A stretch of 64,000 nt of DNA from Leptospiraceae bacterium (GCA_024233875.1 JACKPB010000007.1:1-64000), one strand, 5' to 3'; shown: positions 16,911 to 25,469, counted from the first letter of the stretch. The notes: generated by a model from the letters alone, not told the origin. Made by a program: numbers and translations.

Positions 16911-18022
16911 TGCAAGAACCTGAAATCATTTACCAGGAAACCAGTCCCTACGGTGCCTTTGCTGCCTATCTGGAAGATGATGGAAGAACTGTTTACCTCT
17001 ATCTCCAATCCATCCACAACCCCGCCTGGAATATGAAAGCCGTATGGGTTCAAAACCGAATCCCGGCACCTGCATCCAGAGAAGAGAAAGATTTGGAAGA
17101 TGGACTGGCCCCGATTCTCTGTGGTGGAGAGATTTTACCCAACTCCCCGATCGATAGGATTCTCCCTGATGACGTCTACTTTCTTTGGACAGAAGAAGGA
17201 GACAGTCTGGCCCTCTTCCATAAAGAAAAACTGACAGCATTTTTGCCACCCTGGTCAGGAGTGAAAGGACTGAGTGGCTACTCAAGATATGCGGCTGCAG
17301 AGACTATCACCGCGCATCCTCTCGGAGATCCGGATCATGGAGTCTTTGCAGAAAGGATGGAGCAATCACGAAAATTTTGGGAATACAGAAGTGATAAGAA
17401 CACATGGAAATCCATTCAAAAAAATCGTCTGGATCAAATGGAGAGTATCTTAGGAAATCACAAAAATTATTGGTCAGCTGACGGAGGCAAGTTTCCCCAA
17501 CTAGCTATCGTCAAATTTCAAACGGATGCATTTCAAAATGTTTCCATTTATTCAACCTTAGGTATGAGTGCTCAGGCTATGCCCTCAGTCGAACTCTACC
17601 ACAAAGATTTTGAAAATTATTCCTATATTGAAATCATCTTTGCCATTCACTCCCCAAACGACGACGCAGACACCTGGATTCCTCATGCCATTGGTGAAAT
17701 CATTAAATATCCCTGGATGATGGGAAAATGGTTCGGTCACGGTCATACGATTTCACTCGGAAGAAAAGATCCCAATGCCCTTTACTGCAACTTCACTCAT
17801 CTTTTTCTCTGTTCTTCCCCTCCTTCCCCGGAATTAGGAGATTTGCCCATCCAAACCATTCACTCCGAGCATGGAAAAAAGATTTCATTTCTCTATGCGA
17901 TTCCCATCACCGAAGAAGAAATGCATTTTGTTCAAAAAGAAGGCTCTGAATCTTTCCTAAAATTAATAAAGAAAGCAGAGAAAAATTGGATTCATGACTC
18001 GGAAAGAGAAAGTTTTTTCTAA
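16910..18022 (+). CDS. suppressor-of-fused (SuFu)-like domain protein
   Basis: A 370-residue protein. Residues about 185-365 match the bacterial SuFu domain pattern: an opening block with STLGMSAQAMPSVEL, a mid-block ending MMGKWFGHGHTISLG, and a closing block FLYAIPITEEEMHFVQKEG. In animals SuFu binds Gli proteins; bacterial copies often occur as immunity-type or adaptor proteins, but no toxin gene is recognised here. The N-terminal 180 residues are not assigned. It is coupled by a one-base overlap to the small upstream gene. Confidence 0.7.
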   Translation: MQEPEIIYQETSPYGAFAAYLEDDGRTVYLYLQSIHNPAWNMKAVWVQNRIPAPASREEKDLEDGLAPILCGGEILPNSPIDRILPDDVYFLWTEEGDSLALFHKEKLTAFLPPWSGVKGLSGYSRYAAAETITAHPLGDPDHGVFAERMEQSRKFWEYRSDKNTWKSIQKNRLDQMESILGNHKNYWSADGGKFPQLAIVKFQTDAFQNVSIYSTLGMSAQAMPSVELYHKDFENYSYIEIIFAIHSPNDDADTWIPHAIGEIIKYPWMMGKWFGHGHTISLGRKDPNALYCNFTHLFLCSSPPSPELGDLPIQTIHSEHGKKISFLYAIPITEEEMHFVQKEGSESFLKLIKKAEKNWIHDSERESFF

Positions 18023-18108
18023 ATTAAAAAAAACTTGCAATTTTTAGAGTTTATTCGTTCTTTAATCGGGAAAAAACCCGTAAAAATAATAGAGAGGGGT
18101 TCTCATAC

Positions 18109-19293
18109 ATGAAAAAATACATCCTTACGGATCAAAAAACATTAGTAACGATTTTGAATCGACTAATCAATAAGCATATCAATTCCGTAACTGAGGATAA
18201 AAAGTACATCATCACAAAGGTAATGGCAGAGAAAGATTTGAATAGCTCTACCAATGTCATTATAGATGCTGTAGAAGGTGAGATAGAAAAACCCCAGACC
18301 ATGGTCTCTATTATGAAAGAAAACAAAGTAGAGATCCGCCTAAAGCAAGAAAATCCATATCGAAATGACCTCTATACAGTCTTAGAAATCATCATTGAGC
18401 CTCTTGAAAGATCTGCCGCCAGAGCCTCTATTAAAAATATCAAGCTCTTGAACCTTCACTATGCTCCTCAGATGGACCTGACTTCTGTTCTTTCCCTCTA
18501 TGGGAAGACCTCTATCATCACTCAGACCATCCAGCAGTTTCAAATCATGCTGGAGACATCCCTAAATCAATTTGGATACTTTATCACAAAAGTTCAGGTA
18601 GGATTTTACTATGCGGCTGACACTCCCCTATTGAATGCTCTTGCCGATGCCAAGTCTGCTTACTTTCTGAGAGATGCCTACAAGAAACAATTCTATACAG
18701 AAAGAGGATTCTTCAACCCATCCAATAAATTCAAACCTCAGGTTGTGGATGGAATGGTTCAGTCCCACCTTCTGGACAATGTCAAATCCATTCTCATCGT
18801 TCCCTTTTTTGGAGTGGGCAATGTTCTTTTGGGATATGTCGAACTGTACAGCAGTCTTCCCAATCTGGGAAATGATACCCTTCAAAAAGAAATCGAATCC
18901 GCCAATGGAATCGGTCCACTTCTCAACTTCATTGAATCCCGTTGCGAAGACTTTACCTTCGAATTGGAACTTTCCTATGTAAAAGAATGGAAGCTCTTTT
19001 CTACCAAAGAAGATGCTATCGACATCTCTCAGGATGGTAGGGGACTCGGAATCAGTCTTACAGGGGGAAAGGATTATGGCTTTCTCGACAAAGGTTGCAA
19101 ACTGGCTTTCTCTATCTCAATCAACAAGAAGAATTATCTTTTTTACGCCGGTCTGAAAAACATCAAGAGACCCAAGGTGGATCCCAATGCCAATTGGAAT
19201 CTGGGGGTTAGGATCTATACCTGTGACAAACAGGAAGGAATTGGATTGCTTGCGGCCTACGCAACTCAGTTGATTACAAACAACCTGGTTTAA
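18109..19293 (+). CDS. unknown protein, possibly DUF1577/PilZ-like, first gene of sigma-factor operon
   Basis: A 394-residue soluble protein. The N-terminal part (about 1-110) resembles a PilZ-like beta-barrel, and the middle (about 150-260) has the look of a GAF-type or flavodoxin-like fold, but I see no decisive motif. It may belong to the Leptospira family DUF1577; this is from memory of family features and is uncertain. GAGAGG precedes the ATG at 11 bases. Its stop overlaps the next start by one base (TAATG). The chain continues through the ECF sigma factor to holB, which suggests a shared transcript. Confidence 0.75.
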   Translation: MKKYILTDQKTLVTILNRLINKHINSVTEDKKYIITKVMAEKDLNSSTNVIIDAVEGEIEKPQTMVSIMKENKVEIRLKQENPYRNDLYTVLEIIIEPLERSAARASIKNIKLLNLHYAPQMDLTSVLSLYGKTSIITQTIQQFQIMLETSLNQFGYFITKVQVGFYYAADTPLLNALADAKSAYFLRDAYKKQFYTERGFFNPSNKFKPQVVDGMVQSHLLDNVKSILIVPFFGVGNVLLGYVELYSSLPNLGNDTLQKEIESANGIGPLLNFIESRCEDFTFELELSYVKEWKLFSTKEDAIDISQDGRGLGISLTGGKDYGFLDKGCKLAFSISINKKNYLFYAGLKNIKRPKVDPNANWNLGVRIYTCDKQEGIGLLAAYATQLITNNLV

Positions 19294-19694
19294 TGGACGA
19301 AAAATATAGCGAACTACTCATAGAAATCAACAATAACCTCAAATTGATTCTCTCTGCCCTAGAGTCCGGGCAGGAAGGAGGGGGTGGAAACTACAAAATA
19401 GTTCTCTACTCCGTCCCTATTGTAGGAATCATTTTTGGTTCAACCCTTCTTTTTTTTATTTTCTTTTGGTGGTACAGACAGAGAATCGAACTCATCCGTG
19501 CCAATCTCTACAGACCGATTGAATTTGATCTCCGCATGTTCACCTTTTTTTTAGGACTTTTGTTGACATTTACAGGTTTTGTACTTACTCTTGTCTTTAT
19601 CATTGTACTGGGAAAGTCCATGGCAATGCTTGGAGGGTTACTACCATTAGCAATCGGGTTCAGTCTCTTGACTTTTTACAAGCTACACAAATAG
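19293..19694 (+). CDS. small inner-membrane protein
   Basis: A 133-residue protein with three clear hydrophobic segments (about 37-58, 78-100 and 105-128). The N-terminal 30 residues are charged and helical, and a Gly-rich break (GQEGGGGNYK) precedes the first segment. No known family recognised. The start overlaps the previous stop by one base. The ECF sigma factor gene follows within 50 bases, so a role in controlling that factor is conceivable but unsupported by any motif. Confidence 0.75.
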   Translation: MDEKYSELLIEINNNLKLILSALESGQEGGGGNYKIVLYSVPIVGIIFGSTLLFFIFFWWYRQRIELIRANLYRPIEFDLRMFTFFLGLLLTFTGFVLTLVFIIVLGKSMAMLGGLLPLAIGFSLLTFYKLHK

Positions 19695-19738
19695 AGGAAG
19701 CCCCGAAGCTTCTCTGTCATCCGGACGATTGGTCCTGG

Positions 19739-20254
19739 GTGCGCTCTGTTGTGCAGGGAGACTACACAGCCTTCGAAAAACTCATGGATAAGTATCAGGG
19801 TATGGTGTATTCAGAAGCTTTGAGATACACCAGAAGTCAGGAAGAAGCCGAAGACCTAACTCAGGAAATCTTCCTAAAAGCCTTCGAAAAACTCTCCACA
19901 TTCAAGGGGACCTCAAAGTTTCCAACCTGGTTGTACCGCATAGGTCGAAACATGGCAAATATGAAATACAGAAAGAGAGTCCTCCCCGAGTCCAATAGAG
20001 AGCTTCTCTCTCAGGCGGCCTGTAGCAAATCCTCTCCGGAAAGAATAGCCATAGACAAAGAAACCCGGGGAAACATTCGGGATCACCTCTCGAGACTTCC
20101 GGGAGTCTATCAAAATCCTATTTTTATGTATTATTTTGAAAACATGTCTTACCAGGAAATTTCAGACAAGTTGAACCTCAAAGTAAACACCCTCAAGAGT
20201 TACATTCTGAGAGGGAAAGAATTATTGAAGAATTGGTTACAAAATGAGACATAA
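19739..20254 (+). CDS. ECF-type RNA polymerase sigma factor
   Basis: A 171-residue extracytoplasmic-function sigma factor. Region 2 is seen at about 6-75 (EEAEDLTQEIFLKAFEKL, then FPTWLYRIGRNMANMKYRKR) and region 4 at about 110-165 (LSRLPGVYQNPIFMYYF and a helix-turn-helix MSYQEISDKLNLKVNTLKSYI). Regions 1.1 and 3 are absent, as expected. The first standard start is GTG at 19739 without a good ribosome binding site. The same frame stays open upstream for more than 35 codons, and an AGAGGAAG sits at 19693-19700, so the true start may be a rare codon upstream. The following small membrane protein overlaps its end by 11 bases, a common place for an anti-sigma factor. Confidence 0.9.
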   Translation: MRSVVQGDYTAFEKLMDKYQGMVYSEALRYTRSQEEAEDLTQEIFLKAFEKLSTFKGTSKFPTWLYRIGRNMANMKYRKRVLPESNRELLSQAACSKSSPERIAIDKETRGNIRDHLSRLPGVYQNPIFMYYFENMSYQEISDKLNLKVNTLKSYILRGKELLKNWLQNET

Positions 20255-20579
20255 AGTGAAGCCTTTCGAATCTCCGGATGTTTTTGGAGCCTACCAACCC
20301 GCCCCGGGACACTTAAAACGTTTAGTTTTGTCTCAGGTGATACCGATTTCCTATATTAAATACATATCCTTTTCACTTTTTTATTTGTTTTTGACTCCTA
20401 TCATTCTACTTCTGTATGTCGATCCCAATCTGATCGGAAAAGATGATTTGATCAATCCTCTGCTCTTTACCCTTACTTCACTGTTTGTAATTTTTTCTAT
20501 CCTTTCCGGTTACATCCTCTCAACCAAGAAATTTCCGGGATTACAGGGATTAAAAAATATTTTCGGATACACAGAATGA
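20244..20579 (+). CDS. small membrane protein, candidate anti-sigma partner
   Basis: A 111-residue protein with a polar N-terminus (about 1-35) and two hydrophobic segments (about 40-58 and 70-92). It lacks a zinc-binding HxxxCxxC motif, so it is not a recognisable ZAS anti-sigma factor. Its start overlaps the ECF sigma gene by 11 bases, and its stop overlaps the next start by 4 bases, so all are translated as a unit. A role as membrane tether for the sigma factor is inference. Confidence 0.7.
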   Translation: MRHKVKPFESPDVFGAYQPAPGHLKRLVLSQVIPISYIKYISFSLFYLFLTPIILLLYVDPNLIGKDDLINPLLFTLTSLFVIFSILSGYILSTKKFPGLQGLKNIFGYTE

Positions 20580-20974
20580 AATCAGCTATTTTCTCATTTT
20601 TATTACTCATCACCCTCTCCTTCACTGTTTCCATCCTTCAGGCTCAGGAGAAGCCGGTCCCGGAAGCAAAAGAAATTTTAGAAATGAAACCCGATGATGC
20701 GTTTGCATCCATTCAGAAATTATCAAAATCTCAAGCAGAGGTTTTGATCTCACAGATTCGGGTAGAAGCACGGAAAGAATACAAGAACATTGATAAGTTT
20801 TATATTTTGATCTCTCATCTAGAAAGCATCCGTGCGATTGAAGAAGAAGAGAAGCGATTGAGAGACCTGAACATGGTGTATATGCTCGGTCTGTCACTAA
20901 TGACGGGAGTCATAGGCTACACTCTATTCTCCCAGAGGAAATCCATAGATTCCATAAAAGAACACATACATTGA
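20576..20974 (+). CDS. small exported or membrane protein
   Basis: A 132-residue protein with a strong signal peptide (about 1-23, ending LQAQE). The middle (about 30-98) is charged and helical, probably a coiled coil. A second hydrophobic segment (about 100-117, VYMLGLSLMTGVIGYTLF) should anchor the C terminus in the inner membrane. No family recognised. Overlaps by 4 bases with both neighbours (ATGA with the previous stop, TTGA with holB). Confidence 0.75.
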   Translation: MKSAIFSFLLLITLSFTVSILQAQEKPVPEAKEILEMKPDDAFASIQKLSKSQAEVLISQIRVEARKEYKNIDKFYILISHLESIRAIEEEEKRLRDLNMVYMLGLSLMTGVIGYTLFSQRKSIDSIKEHIH

Positions 20975-21909
20975 AATCCCAATTTTCAATCAATGAAATC
21001 AAAGGGCAGTCCATAGCCCTACAATTTTTTGAAACATATCTGAGAAAACCGGAAACCATCCCTCCACTTTTGATTCTCCACGGACCGGATGGTGTTGGGA
21101 AATGGTCCACAGCAGAAAGGTTTTGCTTCCAACTTCTTTGCATGGAAGGTACAGGATGCATGAATTGTCAATCCTGCAAACTTTTCTTAATCCAACAGCA
21201 TCCCGATTACATACAATTCCCTGTGGATTCAAAGATTCCAATCGGACAGGATGAGAAAGAACCCGCAGAGTTTACGATTCGTTGGCTCATAAAAAAAAGA
21301 ATTCAGTATCAACCCCATCTTTCAAAGTATCGGATCGTTTTGTTTCCCGATGCCAGTCTGATCAATCAGGAAGCAGAGACGTCCCTCCTAAAAACTCTAG
21401 AAGAGCCTCCCTCTCATACGAGATTTATTTTTATTGTTGATGATCTTTTGAAGCTTAAACAGACAATTATATCCCGGGGTATTACAATCCCATTTCAATT
21501 TCTAAATAGATCCCTAGTTAAAGAATTAAGTGATACACTCCAACTTCCCTCAGACGTATATCTCGGAGGAAGCCTTCATCCCTTAAATGTACCGAACGAA
21601 GTCCTCGACATCATGGAAACTCAGATTCGGGAAAGCATTGGGGATAGCTATCGAATGCTGGAATTGGAACTCTGGCTGAAGAACTACAAAGAAAGGCATC
21701 CTGAGTGGGAAGAGAATTTTGATTATCAGGAATTATTGGAAAGCTTTTTTCTATTGCTGATTCATCAATACTATATCTCTGAAATTAAGAATAAGTATGA
21801 AATCTTGGAAATTATCTATGAACATAAAGAAATCATTCACAGAAAGACTCCGGGATTGGAGCCCTTCCTCTTGAGCAATTTATTTAGTAAGTTGAGTAAG
21901 TTTGACTGA
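20971..21909 (+). CDS. holB: DNA polymerase III delta-prime subunit
   Basis: A 312-residue clamp-loader subunit of the AAA+ family. The P-loop reads HGPDGVGKWSTA (about 31-42). A four-Cys zinc module follows (CMEGTGCMNCQSC, about 55-67). The segment SLLKTLEEPPSHTRFIF is the typical sensor-1 region. Translation starts at a TTG that overlaps the preceding TGA stop, which suits translational coupling; no ATG exists near the expected N terminus. Placing a replication gene behind an ECF sigma operon is unusual but may only reflect read-through. Confidence 0.88.
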   Translation: MKSQFSINEIKGQSIALQFFETYLRKPETIPPLLILHGPDGVGKWSTAERFCFQLLCMEGTGCMNCQSCKLFLIQQHPDYIQFPVDSKIPIGQDEKEPAEFTIRWLIKKRIQYQPHLSKYRIVLFPDASLINQEAETSLLKTLEEPPSHTRFIFIVDDLLKLKQTIISRGITIPFQFLNRSLVKELSDTLQLPSDVYLGGSLHPLNVPNEVLDIMETQIRESIGDSYRMLELELWLKNYKERHPEWEENFDYQELLESFFLLLIHQYYISEIKNKYEILEIIYEHKEIIHRKTPGLEPFLLSNLFSKLSKFD

Positions 21910-21920
21910 GACTTTCAGTC
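21904..21920. terminator. hairpin at the holB/mrp junction
   Basis: Perfect 6-bp stem GACTGA / TCAGTC (21904-21909 with 21915-21920) with a 5-base loop, followed on the plus strand by CCCATTTTTTG. It spans the stop codons of the two convergent genes and probably ends the holB transcript; the stem is short. Confidence 0.5.
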
Positions 21921-22952
21921 TTCCCATTTTTTGATTTCTTCTTCTAATTTGTCTGCTATCTCTTTATAGGTTTTTTCAACCACTCCACCCGGTTCTTTCA
22001 AAAGCTGAGGATTTCCGGATTCACCTCCCTGCATTATGTCAATGACATGAGGAATTTTTCCGAGTAGTTGGGTTTTTAGATCTGAGGCTAGATCCTGACC
22101 TCCACCTTCACCAAAGATATTGTATTTTTTGTCCGGCATATCAGGAGGAATGAAATAGCTCATGTTTTCGACTACACCAAGAACAGGAACCTTAACCTGG
22201 GCAAACATAGCCGCAGCCTTAGATGCATCCAGAGTAGCGACTTTTTGAGGAGTGGTCACGATCACAGCTCCTGTCAAATCTATCAATTGACAGAGGGAGA
22301 GCTGAACGTCTCCGGTTCCGGGAGGGAGATCCACAAGAAGGAAATCCAGTTCACCCCAACTTACCTGAAAAAGAAATTGCTCGACTGCTTTTCCGAGCAT
22401 CGGTCCTCGCCACACAACGGGTTGATTTTCGTCCACAAGGAAGGCAAATGTAATTATTTTGATGCCATACTTTTCTAAGGGATGAATGATGTCTTCATCT
22501 ACTTTGAGTGCAACGCGCCCATTGACACCAATCATTTTTCCAATCGAAGGCCCATAGATATCTGCATCCATGACGCCCACTTTGTATCCCTTAGAAGCAA
22601 GGCTGAGTGCGAGATTCAAAGTAACTGTGGACTTTCCTACCCCACCCTTTCCTGAACCAACAGCAATGATCCTCTTGATACCGGGTACTTTATTAGAATC
22701 ATCTAAACTGAGATTGGGATCTACATCAAATTTGATTTTCAACTTCCCTTCAATTTGTTTTGAGACTGCCTGACGTACCTGAGCTTCCAGATTGATTTGT
22801 AATTTCCGATCGGCTGTAGGGGTTCTGAGTTTTACAAGAGTTTCGTTGTCAGAAACTGTTACATCATTTACCATACCCAATGAAATGATGTCCTTATTTA
22901 AATCTGGATGTTTGATCTTTACCAGTAATTTTTTTATCTCATCAGCTCCCAT
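21915..22952 (-). CDS. mrp: Mrp/ApbC-family iron-sulfur carrier ATPase
   Basis: A 345-residue P-loop ATPase for [Fe-S] cluster delivery. Residues about 1-75 are a DUF59/MIP18-type domain. The deviant Walker A GKGGVGKST lies at about 101-109 and Walker B is in FLLVDLPPGTGD. The C-terminal CxxC found in E. coli Mrp is replaced by IPPDMPDKKY, a variant also known in many alphaproteobacteria. GGGAGG lies 7 bases before the ATG at 22952, which decides for this start over the one at 22982. No suf or isc genes are nearby in the window. Confidence 0.93.
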   Translation of the reverse strand: MGADEIKKLLVKIKHPDLNKDIISLGMVNDVTVSDNETLVKLRTPTADRKLQINLEAQVRQAVSKQIEGKLKIKFDVDPNLSLDDSNKVPGIKRIIAVGSGKGGVGKSTVTLNLALSLASKGYKVGVMDADIYGPSIGKMIGVNGRVALKVDEDIIHPLEKYGIKIITFAFLVDENQPVVWRGPMLGKAVEQFLFQVSWGELDFLLVDLPPGTGDVQLSLCQLIDLTGAVIVTTPQKVATLDASKAAAMFAQVKVPVLGVVENMSYFIPPDMPDKKYNIFGEGGGQDLASDLKTQLLGKIPHVIDIMQGGESGNPQLLKEPGGVVEKTYKEIADKLEEEIKKWED

Positions 22953-23437
22953 AGGAAAGCCTCCCTTTCCTTCCAAGAACATAAGATAGGAAATCTTTAC
23001 AAGCTTTTTCTAAGGAAATTTCTTTTGCACCCCCAAACCGGACAGAAGAAGAACGAAAATACCTAATTGATTGAGTAAAAAATGAAGTTTGGGTGAAATT
23101 GATTAACTTCATAAATAGAATCATAGAAATTATTTATTATCCTCACCTTATGCACTTCGTGTGAAAGTTGAGGATAAGGAAAGGGAGCCTTTCGGCAAAT
23201 TGGAGACTCATCATCCTCAAGCCCCTATTTTTATTGATCCATTAGTGAAATATGATTTTGTATTAAAAAATTAAAATGTTCAGAAGAATAAAAAATTGCG
23301 TAAGGTGAGTAATTTAATAGTTAAAAATCCTGTAGTACAAAATCTTACTCTAAGACTGTGGAAGCAAATAAGTCTGAAAGATATAAGGATATCTACAAAT
23401 AAGAAATCATGCTCAGGAAAACTTTCGTATTACAGTA
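22953..23437. other. intergenic region between mrp promoter side and phosphoesterase
   Basis: A 485-base stretch without a convincing gene. It should hold the mrp promoter. The open frame at 23296-23589 overlaps the phosphoesterase gene antisense and has no ribosome binding site. The only distinct structure is the long hairpin at 23137-23177 (separate entry). Confidence 0.6.
23137..23177. other. 41-base imperfect hairpin
   Basis: Outer arms TTATCCTCA-C-CTT and AAG-T-TGAGGATAA (13 positions, one mismatch), with a small inner stem CAC-TTC-GTG near the centre. Neither strand shows a terminator-like T-run after the stem. It could be a processed or regulatory RNA element or an operator in the mrp upstream region. 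No known RNA family recognised. Confidence 0.4.
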
Positions 23438-24301
23438 TCAGTATTCAATCAATCGATCTTCACGAAAAGAAGTACCATCAAAGGAAAATCTCTGAACAGA
23501 ATGATTCCCTTTTTCTGAGTATTCTATGTAATGAAATCCATTGTTTCTTTTGCTATCGGGAAGCATTGTACTGGATGCAGAGTTTATGATACCAAAAGGG
23601 ATCTCCTCATCTTTTCTTCGATACCAATTTGTATGCTTGTGCCCGTGGAGAAAAAGAGATGGTGGATTTTTCTTCAATTCGTTCAAAAGGAAATCCCTAT
23701 TTGTCAATCGATGGGATTCGGATTCCATGTGCTCTTCAGGATTCCAGATCGGATGATGACAAACTAAAATATAATCTTTGATCTTTTCATTTTTCAGAAG
23801 ATTCTGCAATTCATTGATAGAATTTTCCTCTACCCGACCTGCAGCAATTCCTACTCCTGTTGGATACCCTGAATCAATACCAATAATATGCGTATTTCCA
23901 ATTTTCTTACGATAGAGATAAGTTGATCCTGATCCGCATTTTTCACCCTGATAGTTCTGAAAGTACTTTTTGAAAAGATCCACAGGTCGGATGGAAGACT
24001 CCATGTATCGATCGTGATTGCCCGGAATAACAAAAGTTCTGGAGTCTAAAATCGGACTCATCGCGTCATAAACATTTGGAAATTCCATCTCATGAGAGAC
24101 ATTTGTAAAATCTCCTGAGATCACCAAAAGATTGTAGTCCATGGACTTGATCTTCAAAAGAAGACCATTTAGGACAGAAATGGGATAGCGTGACTTTCTC
24201 CTGAAAGCATAATTGAGGTATCCTGTGTACATTTTCCCCTTGAGAGAGAAAAATGGCAGCTGAGTGGGAAGATGCAAATCGGAGATATGAATGATTTTCA
24301 T
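23438..24301 (-). CDS. calcineurin-like metallophosphoesterase
   Basis: A 287-residue cytosolic phosphoesterase. All family motifs are present: ISDLHLP at the N terminus, ISGDFTN, IPGNHDRY, VCHHPIW and LHGHKHTNW, which together bind two metal ions. The substrate (cyclic nucleotide, nucleotide or other phosphodiester) cannot be told from the sequence. Its ATG overlaps the stop of the small lipoyl-domain gene by one base (TAATG), so the two are translationally coupled. A second, membrane-linked member of the family is encoded at 51738-52922. Confidence 0.92.
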   Translation of the reverse strand: MKIIHISDLHLPTQLPFFSLKGKMYTGYLNYAFRRKSRYPISVLNGLLLKIKSMDYNLLVISGDFTNVSHEMEFPNVYDAMSPILDSRTFVIPGNHDRYMESSIRPVDLFKKYFQNYQGEKCGSGSTYLYRKKIGNTHIIGIDSGYPTGVGIAAGRVEENSINELQNLLKNEKIKDYILVCHHPIWNPEEHMESESHRLTNRDFLLNELKKNPPSLFLHGHKHTNWYRRKDEEIPFGIINSASSTMLPDSKRNNGFHYIEYSEKGNHSVQRFSFDGTSFREDRLIEY

Positions 24302-24561
24302 TAGATCGTGTCCATCTCCATTCTTGCCAGGACCTCTCCCTTTTTGATGATTGAGCCGTTTTCTTTAATGATTTCAATAATTTTCCCATTTTTGGGTGCC
24401 TCAACAGGAAAACTGGCCTTGTCCGTAACGAGCTCAACCAACTCTTGCCCTTCTTTGACCATATCTCCGGTCGAAACATACCACTTTAAAAGTTCAATTT
24501 TATCTGTATCTCCGAGATCGGGTGTTACCAAATCCAGATTTTTTTGAGTATTTTTTATCAT
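24301..24561 (-). CDS. free-standing lipoyl-domain protein
   Basis: An 86-residue protein that is just one biotinyl/lipoyl carrier domain. The hairpin VTDKASFPVEAP has the lipoyl-type TDKA with Lys48 as the expected attachment site; a biotin carrier would read MKM. Lengths and the repeated half-motif (GDMVKEGQ... GSIIKKGE) fit the E2 lipoyl domain. It is not joined to a dehydrogenase E2 catalytic core, and no E1/E3 genes are nearby. The short sequence ending ARMEMDTI is complete. Translationally coupled to the downstream phosphoesterase. Confidence 0.88.
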   Translation of the reverse strand: MIKNTQKNLDLVTPDLGDTDKIELLKWYVSTGDMVKEGQELVELVTDKASFPVEAPKNGKIIEIIKENGSIIKKGEVLARMEMDTI

Positions 24562-24629
24562 TGTAATTAAAACCTGCTTGTCAAAGAATTCCTTTCAAGT
24601 AATTTACCATCTAAAACGAAAAATGAATT

Positions 24630-25469
24630 ATGGGAAACCAGAAAAAGTTTTTAAATAGCAAAGAAATCAACGAAGACCTCCCTTCTATCATTCAAAGAAA
24701 TTATCTTCATTTTGAGCTAAAGGGACTCACCCGGGATACCCGAGATCTTGTATCTAATCTCATCAACGGCATCCTCGAACGAATCGGAGCCGACCCCCTG
24801 TCTTCTTTTCACTTATTCAGTGGACTCATGGAAGCCCTGCTCAATGCAATCAAAGGGAATATACGATTTACGATTTTTAAAAATGAACTCTATGATAGAC
24901 TTCAGGAAGTGGAACGCTCCAATGAAGAGATCGAAGAACTTCACGATGTGATTCTCGATACCAAGACTCTTCGCGACTCCATGAGACGCTACATTGTTCC
25001 CGACAAAATCAAAACAGAAGTCCAAAAGATTTTGTCCTTAGAAGAAAAAGTCAGGGTCAAGAAGCAGGAGATTTCAGAATTCGACAAAAATCTTCTCATG
25101 AAGATTCGTAACCAGATTGTAAAAGACAACCGCAAAATCTCTATGAAAATCAGAATCAGCGAAGAAACTCTTATGATCACTATAAAAAATGATGCACCAG
25201 TGATGGATAGTGATATGGAAAGGATCAATGATTCTCGCACAAAACACCACGAACTCTTTCTGGAGGGAAAGTCTCAAGACTTCTTCCGTCCCGAATTTCT
25301 GGATGAAAAAGAAAGTGCGGGTTTTGGGATCGCTATGATAGATGAGGGTTACTACAATATGGGTCTCAATCCACTAGAACTTTTTACTTATTTGCAGGGT
25401 AAGCATTCCACGACTGTTTACTTAACCTATCCTTTGGAGAAACTACGGGCGGGTGCCTTTTCATTCTGA
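24630..25469 (+). CDS. HATPase-fold (GHKL) protein, paralogue of the 9.8-kb gene
   Basis: A 279-residue soluble protein. An N-box-like segment (GLMEALLNAIKGNI, about 66-79) and a G-box (ESAGFGIAMIDE, about 230-241) frame an inserted helical region of about 100 residues. The C-terminal half aligns by eye with the HATPase at 9798-10436 (VKNRGVM / IKNDAPVM, GLGISM / GFGIAM). It lacks a His-phosphorylation domain and no STAS gene lies adjacent. A role in serine phosphorylation of an antagonist protein is inference. Confidence 0.72.
   Translation: MGNQKKFLNSKEINEDLPSIIQRNYLHFELKGLTRDTRDLVSNLINGILERIGADPLSSFHLFSGLMEALLNAIKGNIRFTIFKNELYDRLQEVERSNEEIEELHDVILDTKTLRDSMRRYIVPDKIKTEVQKILSLEEKVRVKKQEISEFDKNLLMKIRNQIVKDNRKISMKIRISEETLMITIKNDAPVMDSDMERINDSRTKHHELFLEGKSQDFFRPEFLDEKESAGFGIAMIDEGYYNMGLNPLELFTYLQGKHSTTVYLTYPLEKLRAGAFSF

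Noticed and set aside
16910..18022. Toxin-immunity pair with the 85-residue gene
   Set aside because: SuFu proteins can be immunity proteins, but the small gene lacks any toxin motif; reported only as a coupled pair.
23296..23589. 97-codon forward frame antisense to the phosphoesterase gene
   Set aside because: No ribosome binding site, overlaps a well-supported gene and has no protein-like pattern.
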